A stretch of DNA of 57,885 nucleotides from an uncultured Bacteroidales bacterium (GTDB lineage: Bacteria; Bacteroidota; Bacteroidia; Bacteroidales; P3): NCBI GenBank assembly GCA_900316235.1, contig ONCC01000019.1, positions 1-57,885 of the forward strand. Direction: 5' to 3'. A program made the position numbers and the translations under genes. Each line of letters starts with the position of its first letter. Position 1 is the first letter of the stretch. Shown one piece after another: positions 1-6,765 of this stretch. The notes beneath the pieces were generated by a model. It was not told the DNA's origin. It worked only from the letters and a program-made list of their open reading frames with translations, and did not search any database.

Positions 1-751
1 GCTGAAGGGCAAAATCGACCTCAAGGAGGGCGACCGCATCGCCACCCTCGTGAGCCTCAGCCTCACCCCGCTGCGCATCGACGAAATCCTCGAGATCCGT
101 CCCGAGGTCGACCAGGTCGACATCAAGGGTAAGGCCATCCTCTTCGAGAGCGGCATCTATGCCAAGATTCCTACCGACATGCCTGAGAAGCTCGCCCTGA
201 GCGCCCTCGACGTGGCCGGCGCCCCTGCACAGACCGCCAAGCTGTGCCAGTATGGCCAGACCGTCGTCATCCTCGGCGCCGGTGGCAAGAGCGGTATGCT
301 CTGCTGCTACGAGGCCAAGAAACGCGTCGGCGTCACCGGCAAGGTCATCGGCATCGCCAACAGCCCCAAGAGCACCCAGCGCATCAAGGACCTCGGCTTC
401 TGCGACATCGTGGAGTCTGCCGCCGGCATGACCCCCGTGCAGGTCTATGAGCTCGTCGAGCGCCTCACCAACGGCAAGATGGCCGACGTCACCATCAACT
501 GCGTCAACGTCCCCGACCAGGAGATGACCGCTGTGCTCTGCACCAAGGACGACGGTATCGTGTACTTCTTCAGCATGGCTACCAGCTTCACCAAGGCCAG
601 CCTCGGTGCCGAGGGCATCGGTGCCGACGTTGAACATGATCATGGGCAATGGCTACACCAAAGGCCACGCCGAGTTCACCCTGCAGGAGCTCCGCGAGAG
701 CCCCGAGCTGCGCAAGATCTTCGAAGAGCTCTACGCCTAAAGCATTTTTAA
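1..751 (+). pseudogene. kdd: L-erythro-3,5-diaminohexanoate dehydrogenase, 3' part, frameshifted
   Basis: This NAD-dependent enzyme oxidises 3,5-diaminohexanoate in lysine fermentation. The window opens inside the gene (frame 2). A Rossmann-type loop (VVILGAGGKSGM) is visible near positions 265-300. The reading frame is normal to about position 630, where one extra T appears in gacgttgaac. In the open frame the C-terminus then becomes arginine/proline-rich nonsense ending at 751. Shifting by one base restores a conserved-looking tail that includes NMIMGNGYTKGHAEF and ends EELYA with a TAA at 738-740. This is either a real frameshift mutation or a sequence/assembly error. The neighbour kamA, from the same pathway, supports the assignment. 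Confidence 0.8.
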
Positions 752-752
752 T

Positions 753-779
753 CCGCGGGCAGGGGAGACCCTCCCGCGG
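753..779. terminator. GC-rich hairpin after kdd
   Basis: CCGCGGG (753-759) pairs with CCCGCGG (773-779), and the stem is continued by AGGG/CCCT across a GAGA loop. It lies just after the restored kdd stop codon. No U-tract follows, so it could be a hairpin without intrinsic terminator activity. Confidence 0.45.
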
Positions 780-798
780 GTTCTAGAAAGAATTGACA

Positions 799-1056
799 AT
801 GCCCAAGATATCGGAGTTTTTTGGAATACACATCGAGATACGGTTCCTCGACCATAATCCTCCGCATTTCCATGCCAAGTATCAAAACGATAAAATCAGT
901 GTTGATATCAGGGATGGAAAAGTGAAGGGTGAAATGTCGGAGCGTGCGTTGCGAATGGTGCTGGAGTGGCTCGACCTTCACCGTGATGAGTTGATGGTTG
1001 CGTGGCAACAGGCCGCCAACGGAAAAGACCCCGAACCAATAGAACCCCTCAAATAA
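799..1056 (+). CDS. DUF4160 family protein
   Basis: This is an 85-residue protein with the DUF4160 signature: an N-terminal PKISEFFGI segment followed by the histidine-rich DHNPPHFHAKY stretch. ATG at 799 is chosen over the in-frame TTG at 793. Its TAA is directly followed by the ATG of the DUF2442 gene, so the two are almost certainly cotranscribed. DUF4160/DUF2442 pairs recur in bacterial genomes and are suspected to be toxin-antitoxin-like, but no activity is established to my knowledge. The pair sits between two lysine-fermentation genes and has lower GC than both, which suggests insertion. Confidence 0.8.
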   Translation: MPKISEFFGIHIEIRFLDHNPPHFHAKYQNDKISVDIRDGKVKGEMSERALRMVLEWLDLHRDELMVAWQQAANGKDPEPIEPLK

Positions 1057-1368
1057 ATGGAAACAATGTTCTTGGAAATAACACATGCGGAGTATGTTGG
1101 AGAATACAAGCTAAAGGTGTTCTTCAATAACGGAGAGTACCGTGTGTTCGACTTTGCCTCCATTATTGGGCGTTATCCTGTTTTTGCTCCGCTTAGTGAC
1201 ATGAATATTTTCAAGTCGTATGCTATTACCGATACTCTCGAATGGCAGAACGGGCGTATTGACATTGCGCCGGAATATATTTATGAACATGGCGTGAAAC
1301 CCTACGATTTTGATGAGGAGCCCCCTGCGACAATGGCGGCCGAGGCACCGGTGTCGCATGAGAGTTGA
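1057..1368 (+). CDS. DUF2442 family protein
   Basis: This 103-residue protein resembles DUF2442: a small beta-rich N-terminal part with FNNGEYRVFDF, then a segment ending in DIAPEYIYEHG. It starts immediately after the DUF4160 stop codon; a second possible ATG lies at 1066. The last 20 residues are alanine/proline/glutamate-rich and may be disordered. Its role is unknown. By analogy with similar small pairs it could be the partner or antidote of the upstream protein, which is inference only. Confidence 0.75.
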   Translation: METMFLEITHAEYVGEYKLKVFFNNGEYRVFDFASIIGRYPVFAPLSDMNIFKSYAITDTLEWQNGRIDIAPEYIYEHGVKPYDFDEEPPATMAAEAPVSHES

Positions 1369-1397
1369 TAGAAAAAATAAAAAATAATAATAAAAGT

Positions 1398-2645
1398 ATG
1401 AAAGTAAACCGCAGAAAAGAACTGTTCCCGAACGTCACTGACGAGCAGTGGAACGACTGGAAATGGCAGGTGAAGAACCGCATAGAGACCTATGAAGAGC
1501 TGAGCAAGTACTTCACCTTCTCGCCCGAAGAGGCCGAGGGTATCAAGAAGGCTCTGGCCAAGTTCCGCATGGCCATCACGCCCTACTACCTCTCGTTGAT
1601 TGACCCCAACGACCCGTACGACCCCATCCGCCGTCAGGCTATCCCCGCCGGCGAGGAGTGCAACATCGCCCCGGCCGACCTCAACGACCCGCTGCATGAG
1701 GACGAGGATTCGCCCGCTCCCGGACTGACCCACCGTTATCCGGACCGCGTGCTGTTCCTCATCACCGACATGTGCTCCATGTACTGCCGTCACTGCACCC
1801 GCCGCCGTTTCGCCGGGCAGAAGGACGACGAAAGCCCCAGCGAGCGCATCGAGAAGTGCTTGGCTTATATCGAGAAGACCCCACAGGTGCGCGACGTGCT
1901 GCTCAGCGGTGGCGACTGCCTGATGGTCAGCGACCAGAAGCTCGAATACATCATCCAGCGTCTGCGCAAGATTCCGCACGTGGAGATCGTCCGCCTCGGT
2001 AGCCGCACTCCTGTGGTCTGCCCGCAGCGCATCACCCCCGAGCTGTGCGACATGCTGAAGAAATATCATCCTATCTGGCTCAACACCCACTTCAATCACC
2101 CAAACGAGTTCACCCCCGAGGCCGAGCAGGCACTGGCCCGTCTGGCCAACGCCGGTATCCCCCTGGGCAACCAGACTGTGCTGCTGCGCGGCGTGAACGA
2201 CTGCGTGCATGTGATGAAGAAACTGATGCACGAGCTGGTGCGCAACCGCGTGCGTCCGTACTATATCTACCAGTGCGACCTCAGTATGGGTCTGGAGCAC
2301 TTCCGCACCCCCGTGAGCAAGGGTATCGAGATTATCGAGAATCTCCGCGGCCATACCAGCGGCTATGCCGTGCCCACCTTCGTGGTCGACGCTCCCGGCG
2401 GTGGTGGCAAGACCCCCGTCATGCCCCAGTACGTCATCTCGCAGAGTCCTGACAAGGTCATCCTGCGTAACTTCGAGGGTGTCATCACCACCTACACCGA
2501 GCCGCGTGAGTATCACGAGGAGTGCCACTGTGAGGCCTGCCAGGCCAAGCGTCGCGTGGACGAAGGTGTGGCCAGCCTGCTTGAGACCGACCGCATGGCT
2601 CTCGAGCCCAGCCACCTCATGCGCCACGAGAGAAACAAGAAATAA
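1398..2645 (+). CDS. kamA: Lysine 2,3-aminomutase
   Basis: This radical-SAM, PLP-dependent enzyme converts L-lysine to L-beta-lysine, the first step of lysine fermentation. The protein is 415 aa, the usual family length. The cluster-binding cysteines are C126, C130 and C133 in CSMYCRHC. The PLP lysine is K338 in the glycine-rich PGGGGK loop, essentially where the characterised clostridial enzyme has it. ATG at 1398 is preferred over the TTG at 1365 because MKVNRRKELF fits the family N-terminus. Upstream kdd belongs to the same pathway; the DUF4160/DUF2442 pair lies between them. Confidence 0.96.
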   Translation: MKVNRRKELFPNVTDEQWNDWKWQVKNRIETYEELSKYFTFSPEEAEGIKKALAKFRMAITPYYLSLIDPNDPYDPIRRQAIPAGEECNIAPADLNDPLHEDEDSPAPGLTHRYPDRVLFLITDMCSMYCRHCTRRRFAGQKDDESPSERIEKCLAYIEKTPQVRDVLLSGGDCLMVSDQKLEYIIQRLRKIPHVEIVRLGSRTPVVCPQRITPELCDMLKKYHPIWLNTHFNHPNEFTPEAEQALARLANAGIPLGNQTVLLRGVNDCVHVMKKLMHELVRNRVRPYYIYQCDLSMGLEHFRTPVSKGIEIIENLRGHTSGYAVPTFVVDAPGGGGKTPVMPQYVISQSPDKVILRNFEGVITTYTEPREYHEECHCEACQAKRRVDEGVASLLETDRMALEPSHLMRHERNKK

Positions 2646-2741
2646 GGTGAAAAGTAAAAGGCTAAAGGTGAAAGGTAATTGCTGGCGCATTCTAGTTTTT
2701 GTGCTGGCATTCACCTTTCACCTTTCACCTTTCACCTCTTT
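2645..2741. repeat. Period-7 ACCTTTC repeat as inverted arms at the porQ start
   Basis: The left arm (2645-2678) carries AAAGGTGAAAGGT-type sequence. The right arm (2711-2741) is a clean tandem of the heptamer ACCTTTC on the opposite strand sense. Together they frame and encode the porQ signal peptide. Related tracts occur at 18207-18238 and 42704-42742. Confidence 0.8.
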
Positions 2742-3717
2742 AAAGGCCCAGATTGCCGGCCTGAATACGCTGACGCTGCTGGATCTCAGCAGCCAGGCTC
2801 GCACATCGGGTCTGGGATTGGACTACCTTTCAGTTTATGACACCGACCCCGTCGTCGGTATCGACAACCCGTCGTTGCTTCGACGCGAGATGGCGGGCAT
2901 AGGATCGCTGAGTTTTGTCTCCCTCTTCCGTGGAAGCATGATGGGGACGCTTTCTTACGGCCATCACTTCGAGAATGTGGGTACCTTTATGTTCTCCTTC
3001 CAGTTCAACAATTACGGCCGTTTCGATGGCTACGACGAGGAGGAGATTTCCACCGGTAAGTTCTCGGCGGCAGACTATGCCGTCTCCGTGGGATGGGGGA
3101 TGTGGCTCGACAGCAACTTCAGCGTGGGAGCCACCTTCAAGCCTGTTTTTTCGCATTACGAGAGTTATAGCGCTTTCGCTGTGGCCTTCGATGTGGCAGG
3201 CAGTTATGTGAGCGACAATCGGCGTTTCGCCGCCACGGTGATGGGTCGCAATATCGGAGCACAACTCGTCACCTTCGATGGCACGCGCGAGACGCTGCCC
3301 TTCGAGCTTTCGGCTGAGTTGTCATACAAACTCGCCAAGGCTCCATTCCGTTTCTTCTTGGCCGCCAACGAGCTGCAGCGATGGAAGTTGAGTTATGAGG
3401 ACCCTCTGAGTCCCACTACTACGACCGACCCCTTTACCGGTGAGGTGACCAAGGAAGGGTGGGCCAAGGGTGTCTTTGACAACCTCTTGCGACATATGCA
3501 GGTGGGCGTTGAAATCAATATCGGCAAGGCACTCTTCGCACGTGTGGGCTATAGCTATCGCCAGAGTGCGGAGATGCGCGGCATTGAGGGCGTCAATTTC
3601 AGTGGGCTTTCCTTTGGTATCGGCATCCACACCAAGCGCTTCGACTTCGCCTACTCGCGCCGCAACTATCACTTCTCGCAGGCCCCCGACTTCTTTACCC
3701 TTAGCTATAAGTTTTAA
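2647..3717 (+). CDS. porQ: Type IX secretion system protein PorQ
   Basis: PorQ is an outer-membrane beta-barrel accessory protein of the Bacteroidetes type IX secretion system. The mature part begins after a signal peptide ending LKAQ and has the alternating pattern of a transmembrane barrel, with GLNTLTLLDL near its start and a C-terminal ...FFTLSYKF. The start is uncertain: GTG at 2647 gives 356 aa and GTG at 2668 gives 349 aa. The signal peptide is encoded by the period-7 repeat (FTFHLSPFTS). The stop codon overlaps the lplA ATG (TAATG). A type B sorting domain in the protein at 52533-57395 shows the window also encodes a likely substrate of this system. Confidence 0.82.
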   Translation: MKSKRLKVKGNCWRILVFVLAFTFHLSPFTSLKAQIAGLNTLTLLDLSSQARTSGLGLDYLSVYDTDPVVGIDNPSLLRREMAGIGSLSFVSLFRGSMMGTLSYGHHFENVGTFMFSFQFNNYGRFDGYDEEEISTGKFSAADYAVSVGWGMWLDSNFSVGATFKPVFSHYESYSAFAVAFDVAGSYVSDNRRFAATVMGRNIGAQLVTFDGTRETLPFELSAELSYKLAKAPFRFFLAANELQRWKLSYEDPLSPTTTTDPFTGEVTKEGWAKGVFDNLLRHMQVGVEINIGKALFARVGYSYRQSAEMRGIEGVNFSGLSFGIGIHTKRFDFAYSRRNYHFSQAPDFFTLSYKF

Positions 3718-4664
3718 TGAAACTGCAGTTTATCGTTTCGAACCAGACGGAGCCGTATTGGAATATCTCCGTTGAGAATTATCTTGTCGAGCACGCTGAT
3801 TGCGTGACGCTATATCTCTGGCGCAACCGCCGCACGGTTGTGATTGGCCAGAACCAGAATCCTTTCAGCGAGTGCAACGTCGAGGCTCTCGAGGCCGACG
3901 GAGGCTACCTGATGCGTCGCAAGACCGGCGGCGGTGCCGTCTACCACGACGACGGCAACATCAACTTCTCCTTTGTCGTGCCCAAAGCGTTGTATGACCA
4001 GCGTCGCCAGTTCGGAGTCATCCAGCGCGCTGTGGAGAGTTTCGGCCTGCATACCGAGCTTTCGGGCCGTAATGATATATTGGCGGAAGGACGCAAGTTC
4101 AGCGGCAATGCCTTCAGTAAGGGCCGTGTCAACGACCTGCACCATGGAACCATCCTTATCAAAGGCAATATGGACGACCTGGCGCGTTACCTGAAGCCCA
4201 AGCCCGCCAAGCTGCAGAAACACGGCGTCGCCTCGGTGCGCAGCCGCGTGGTCAACCTCTCTGAGCTTAACCCTGAGATAAATGCCGAGGCGCTTGCTCC
4301 GCGCTTGCGCGAGGCCTTCGAGGCCGAGTATGGTGGCGTGGCTATGGAAGTCTCCTTTGATAGTCTGATGCAGTTGCCCGCTGTGCGAGAACTGCACGAC
4401 CACTTTGCCTCCCCCGAGTGGAAATACGGTCGCTGGCGCACCTTCACAGCCCAGCGCTCCGCCCAGTTCGACTGGGGTGGGGTGGAGCTCGCCCTCACCG
4501 TCGACGAGGCCCGCGGCGTCATCACCGACGTCCAGATAGCCTCCGACGCCCTCGACCTCGCCGCCCTCGACGATGCCCGCCTCCTCCTCACCGGCGCTAA
4601 AACAGACCAGCGCCCCAAGATAGAAAACCCTGTCATCAATGATATCCTGTCGCTGATATATTAG
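3717..4664 (+). CDS. lplA: Lipoate-protein ligase A
   Basis: LplA attaches lipoate to 2-oxoacid dehydrogenase and glycine-cleavage H proteins through lipoyl-AMP. The protein is 315 aa. It has the family signature RRKTGGGAVYHDDGNINFSF at about residues 66-85 and the catalytic-lysine region KFSGNAFSK near 126. The C-terminal domain (about 240-315) fits the small accessory domain. The ATG shares a base with the porQ stop codon, which indicates translational coupling. The downstream side carries tandem mini-hairpins that could end the transcript. Confidence 0.92.
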   Translation: MKLQFIVSNQTEPYWNISVENYLVEHADCVTLYLWRNRRTVVIGQNQNPFSECNVEALEADGGYLMRRKTGGGAVYHDDGNINFSFVVPKALYDQRRQFGVIQRAVESFGLHTELSGRNDILAEGRKFSGNAFSKGRVNDLHHGTILIKGNMDDLARYLKPKPAKLQKHGVASVRSRVVNLSELNPEINAEALAPRLREAFEAEYGGVAMEVSFDSLMQLPAVRELHDHFASPEWKYGRWRTFTAQRSAQFDWGGVELALTVDEARGVITDVQIASDALDLAALDDARLLLTGAKTDQRPKIENPVINDILSLIY

Positions 4665-4712
4665 AAAACCCCTGCAGGCAAATCCGCATGGGTCGTTGCA
4701 CAGTTAGTTTTC

Positions 4713-4774
4713 AAAAAGGTTAGCTTTTTGCCCTAAAAAGGTTAGCTTTTTAGCCTAAAAAGGTTAGGTTTTTG
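4713..4774 (+). repeat. 22-bp tandem repeat, 2.8 copies, each a mini-hairpin
   Basis: The units are 4713-4734, 4735-4756 and 4757-4774. Each reads AAAAAG-GTTAG-CTTTTT, so each can fold into a 6-bp A/T-rich hairpin ending in a T-run. It lies 48 bp past the lplA stop codon and could act as a serial terminator. Confidence 0.8.
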
Positions 4775-4838
4775 TTTTTGGGTTTTTTTAGGGTGAAAAA
4801 AAAACGGGTGTTCTTGGAAAGGGACCATGGGTGTTGTT

Positions 4839-4901
4839 GTCACCTCCTCCAGGTGACATCGTAACCTCCTCCACTTGACACCGTAACCTGGAGGAGGTTA
4901 C
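4839..4901. repeat. Two adjacent hairpins sharing CCTCC motifs
   Basis: GTCACCT (4839-4845) pairs with AGGTGAC (4851-4857). GTAACCTCCTCCA (4861-4873) pairs perfectly over 13 bp with TGGAGGAGGTTAC (4889-4901). No U-tract follows. Function unknown. Confidence 0.75.
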
Positions 4902-4949
4902 AAATGCCCCTCGTCGGCGATGATGGCCTTATGGTTGACATTGAGCTTG

Positions 4950-5021
4950 TACGAGGTAAAAGGTATCAACTAATACGAGGTAAAAGGTTGCAGCTTACAC
5001 GAGGTAAAAGGTTGCAGCTTA
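4950..5021. repeat. 24-bp tandem repeat, 3 copies, at the end of the broken zeta gene
   Basis: The units are 4950-4973, 4974-4997 and 4998-5021, sharing ACGAGGTAAAAGG. Units 2 and 3 differ only at the first base. On the minus strand unit 3 supplies the stop codon of the truncated zeta-like gene. Confidence 0.85.
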
Positions 5022-5219
5022 CAGTTCCTCAATGCGCTGTAGCATCAAACGACCAGCCTCGATGGCCACATTTCCGGGGTTGAAAGAGGAAAGACCATGG
5101 GCGATTTCATCGGCATTGACGAACTCACGGCAGTTGAGAATTTCGGGCAACACAGTATAGGAGGCCGTCGTCTTTCCCGCTCCATTGCATCCCGCTATGA
5201 TATACAACTGCTTGTCCAT
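5019..5219 (-). pseudogene. Zeta-toxin-like kinase, N-terminal fragment
   Basis: This 66-residue fragment begins MDKQLYIIAG and contains an intact Walker A (GCNGAGKTT), followed by FVNADEIAHGLS, as in the zeta-toxin/AAA_33 kinase family. Full-length relatives are about 190-200 aa, so roughly two thirds is missing. The frame ends at a TAA supplied by the 24-bp tandem repeat. A good promoter lies directly upstream in direct repeat A, so the fragment may still be transcribed. It is probably inactive because the substrate-binding and lid regions are absent. Confidence 0.75.
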
Positions 5220-5226
5220 TTCAGAG

Positions 5227-5369
5227 TGCAAAAATACAAACATATTTTGGATTGACCAAAATAATTTAGCACGTGGGCGAAAATTAGGGGTGTCGACGAT
5301 GGCAAAAGTTAAAGTTTAGTTAAAAAAGAAGTGTCCGCTCAAAAGGCCTTATATTATATATGCGTCCGG
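5227..5369 (-). repeat. Direct repeat A (143 bp), promoter cassette before the zeta fragment
   Basis: It matches 6554-6696 base for base except for two positions near the promoter-distal third of the shared AAAATAATTTAG... stretch. On the minus strand it carries a -33/-7 promoter just before the zeta fragment. Its other edge lies inside the truncated DUF3990 gene and supplies that gene's last codons. Confidence 0.92.
5229..5260 (-). promoter_or_regulatory. Promoter in repeat A
   Basis: On the minus strand, a TTTG -33 box (5257-5260), a 20-bp spacer and TATTTTTG (5229-5236) match the Bacteroidetes TTTG-N19/20-TAnnTTTG pattern. It would start transcription about 10 bp before the zeta-fragment ATG. 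Confidence 0.7.
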
Positions 5370-5485
5370 ACGGCAGTATTGCGGTCGAGCGTCGCATAAA
5401 ACCCCCAGCCGAAGTCCTTATATTTCAGGCCTATGGTTAGGCTGATGCTATCAAAGTCTGCATTTGTGCCGTGATACAATTTCAT
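5354..5485 (-). pseudogene. DUF3990-like gene, truncated
   Basis: This 43-codon open frame begins MKLYHGTNADF and continues KDFGWGFYATLD, the typical start of DUF3990 proteins, which look like ADP-ribosyltransferase-type toxins. Full-length members are about 150 aa or longer. The frame stops (TAA, 5354-5356) inside direct repeat A, which supplies the last residues, so the repeat junction truncated the gene. Its ATG overlaps the DUF3791 stop codon (ATGA), the normal arrangement of these partners. Confidence 0.75.
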
Positions 5486-5697
5486 GCTAGAGCCCCTCCA
5501 TTCTTTTGGCATATGATAAGTATGTCATCGATGGTTTCGTCCATCGACTGAAGGTGTTCCACATCGTAGAACTCAATCAGGAACGCCAACCCTTTATGTC
5601 TGTGCAAATAGTTGAACGCAGCTTGTCGTGTCATCGCGAAACGCTGTCCAAAAGCTTGCACCGCAGCCGTTAGAAAAGGGATCTCATACTTGCTCAT
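5482..5697 (-). CDS. DUF3791 family protein
   Basis: This is a 71-residue protein starting MSKYEIPFLTAAVQAFG, with LHRHKGLAFLIEFYDVEHLQS in the middle, typical of the small alpha-helical DUF3791 family that accompanies DUF3990 genes in Bacteroidetes. It appears intact, while its DUF3990 partner is cut short after 43 codons. It is read from its own promoter (5726-5756). A role as an antidote or adaptor to DUF3990 is inferred from repeated linkage, not shown. Confidence 0.78.
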   Translation of the reverse strand: MSKYEIPFLTAAVQAFGQRFAMTRQAAFNYLHRHKGLAFLIEFYDVEHLQSMDETIDDILIICQKNGGALA

Positions 5698-5725
5698 GGC
5701 TGTTTTCTAATTTCTTTTCGAGTTG

Positions 5726-5756
5726 CAAAGATACGAAATATTTTTAAACCAGCAAA
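5726..5756 (-). promoter_or_regulatory. Promoter for DUF3791
   Basis: On the minus strand, TTTG (5753-5756), a 19-bp spacer and TATCTTTG (5726-5733) lie about 30 bp before the DUF3791 ATG. Confidence 0.65.
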
Positions 5757-5829
5757 ATAATTTATGGTCACCATACTCAATCCATAGGTCTTCAATAGGC
5801 TCTAACGGAGTCCTCAGGAAAGGATGAAA

Positions 5830-5850
5830 AGGCGTGCTGTCGGCACGCCT
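5830..5850 (-). terminator. Intrinsic terminator after hepT
   Basis: An 8-bp stem AGGCGTGC/GCACGCCT with a 5-base loop is followed by TTTTC on the minus strand, about 30 bp beyond the HEPN gene stop codon. Confidence 0.65.
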
Positions 5851-5878
5851 AATGAATTGTTTTAAGTAATAGCGTTTG

Positions 5879-6247
5879 CTACAGTTCAGCAATCATCTTT
5901 TCTATGGTAGTCTTCACCAATGGGATGTCTTCTTTGATTGTAAGAAGGACAACCTCGGCGTCAATCTCAAAATAGTGGTGTGCTATCTTGTCACGCATCC
6001 GCATGATACTGCCCCATTGCAGCTGTGGATATCGTGGCAACAGTTCACCATTGGATACCTTGTCAAGGTTCTCGACAGCTTCGCCTATGGCAATGAGATT
6101 CATACATACTGCATCAAGCAACACCATACCGCTTGGCGAACCCAAGAAGCCATCTATGTCGTTAATGGCAGCAGTACGCTGGCCAATAGTGTCAACAAGC
6201 GTCTTTATCTGTTGCAGAGTGTTTAGCGTCAGGTCTCGGTCAAACAT
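5879..6247 (-). CDS. hepT: HEPN-domain toxin (HepT/DUF86)
   Basis: This 122-residue all-helical protein belongs to the HEPN DUF86 family. The catalytic RX4HXY motif of HEPN ribonucleases is present as RDKIAHHY near residue 85. It overlaps the preceding MNT gene by 8 bp, the standard HEPN/MNT toxin-antitoxin arrangement. In characterised systems HepT cleaves RNA and MntA inactivates it by adding AMP to the HXY tyrosine. That tyrosine is present here, so the system looks functional. Confidence 0.88.
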   Translation of the reverse strand: MFDRDLTLNTLQQIKTLVDTIGQRTAAINDIDGFLGSPSGMVLLDAVCMNLIAIGEAVENLDKVSNGELLPRYPQLQWGSIMRMRDKIAHHYFEIDAEVVLLTIKEDIPLVKTTIEKMIAEL

Positions 6248-6533
6248 AACACCCCTCCTTCTTTATTCTGCTACGAAGCAGGGGGTTCATATTATCACGC
6301 ATGCGGACTATGTCAACCTTGCAGCCCAATAGATTCTCCAGCTCGCATTGCATTTCATCAAGGGTGAACAACGATAGTGCTTTACCGGAATAAAAAATAT
6401 CCACATCACTATTGTCGGTTTGCTCTCCACGTGCCACAGAACCGAACACGCCAATCTGGTCTATCCCATAGCGCTTTGTAGCATAGGCTTTAAACTGTCC
6501 CAATGCCGCCAGTATGTCTGCTGTCGTCCTCAT
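6240..6533 (-). CDS. mntA: Minimal nucleotidyltransferase antitoxin (MntA-like)
   Basis: This 97-residue minimal nucleotidyltransferase has the polymerase-beta-type signature GSVARGEQTDNSDVDI (GS-X10-DXD), giving both metal-binding aspartates. The ATG at 6533 (MRTTADIL) is chosen over upstream in-frame codons because the promoter in repeat B (6556-6587) lies between them, so a transcript from it could not include the longer start. The gene precedes and overlaps hepT. Confidence 0.87.
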   Translation of the reverse strand: MRTTADILAALGQFKAYATKRYGIDQIGVFGSVARGEQTDNSDVDIFYSGKALSLFTLDEMQCELENLLGCKVDIVRMRDNMNPLLRSRIKKEGCYV

Positions 6534-6553
6534 GTTTATGACGCTTTTCGAGT

Positions 6554-6696
6554 TGCAAAAATACAAACATATTTTGGATTGACCAAAATAATTTAGTACG
6601 AGGGCGAAAATTAGGGGTGTCGACGATGGCAAAAGTTAAAGTTTAGTTAAAAAAGAAGTGTCCGCTCAAAAGGCCTTATATTATATATGCGTCCGG
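6554..6696 (-). repeat. Direct repeat B (143 bp), promoter cassette before mntA-hepT
   Basis: It differs from repeat A (5227-5369) at only two of 143 positions. It carries the same minus-strand promoter, here driving mntA. Its outer end runs into a stable hairpin (6689-6724) that copy A lacks. Confidence 0.92.
6556..6587 (-). promoter_or_regulatory. Promoter in repeat B for mntA-hepT
   Basis: TTTG (6584-6587), a 20-bp spacer and TATTTTTG (6556-6563), read on the minus strand, lie about 23 bp before the mntA start codon. Confidence 0.72.
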
Positions 6697-6724
6697 TCGA
6701 CAGTGTGGAGTGTCGGCCGGACGC
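6689..6724. terminator. Strong hairpin between glyS and the toxin-antitoxin island
   Basis: GCGTCCGG and CCGGACGC form 8 bp, continued past one mismatch by CGACA/TGTCG around an 8-base loop. It lies 42 bp past the glyS stop codon on the minus strand. The following sequence is A/T-rich but not a clean U-run. Confidence 0.6.
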
Positions 6725-6765
6725 AAAGTGTTCTTTGAAATGTTGAGAATGTAGGCCTGAATAGG

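Larger units (their letters stand above)
4665..5018. other. Gene-free, repeat-filled stretch after lplA
   Basis: I see no credible gene here. The stretch holds three 22-bp tandem units (4713-4774), two hairpins with CCTCC motifs (4839-4901), and three 24-bp tandem units (4950-5021) that run into the broken zeta-toxin gene. It looks like the degraded edge of the toxin-antitoxin island. Confidence 0.7.

Noticed and set aside
1302..2714. 470-codon antisense frame opposite kamA
   Set aside because: The GC-rich codon bias of kamA leaves the opposite strand open. The protein is low-complexity (histidine, valine, leucine-rich) and has no motif.
4713..5021. Possible CRISPR array
   Set aside because: The repeats are direct tandem copies of 22 and 24 bp without spacers and without cas genes.
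5707..5892. 61-codon minus-strand frame between hepT and DUF3791
   Set aside because: Overlaps the hepT stop codon, a terminator and the DUF3791 promoter. Part of it could be a remnant of another gene, but I cannot identify it.
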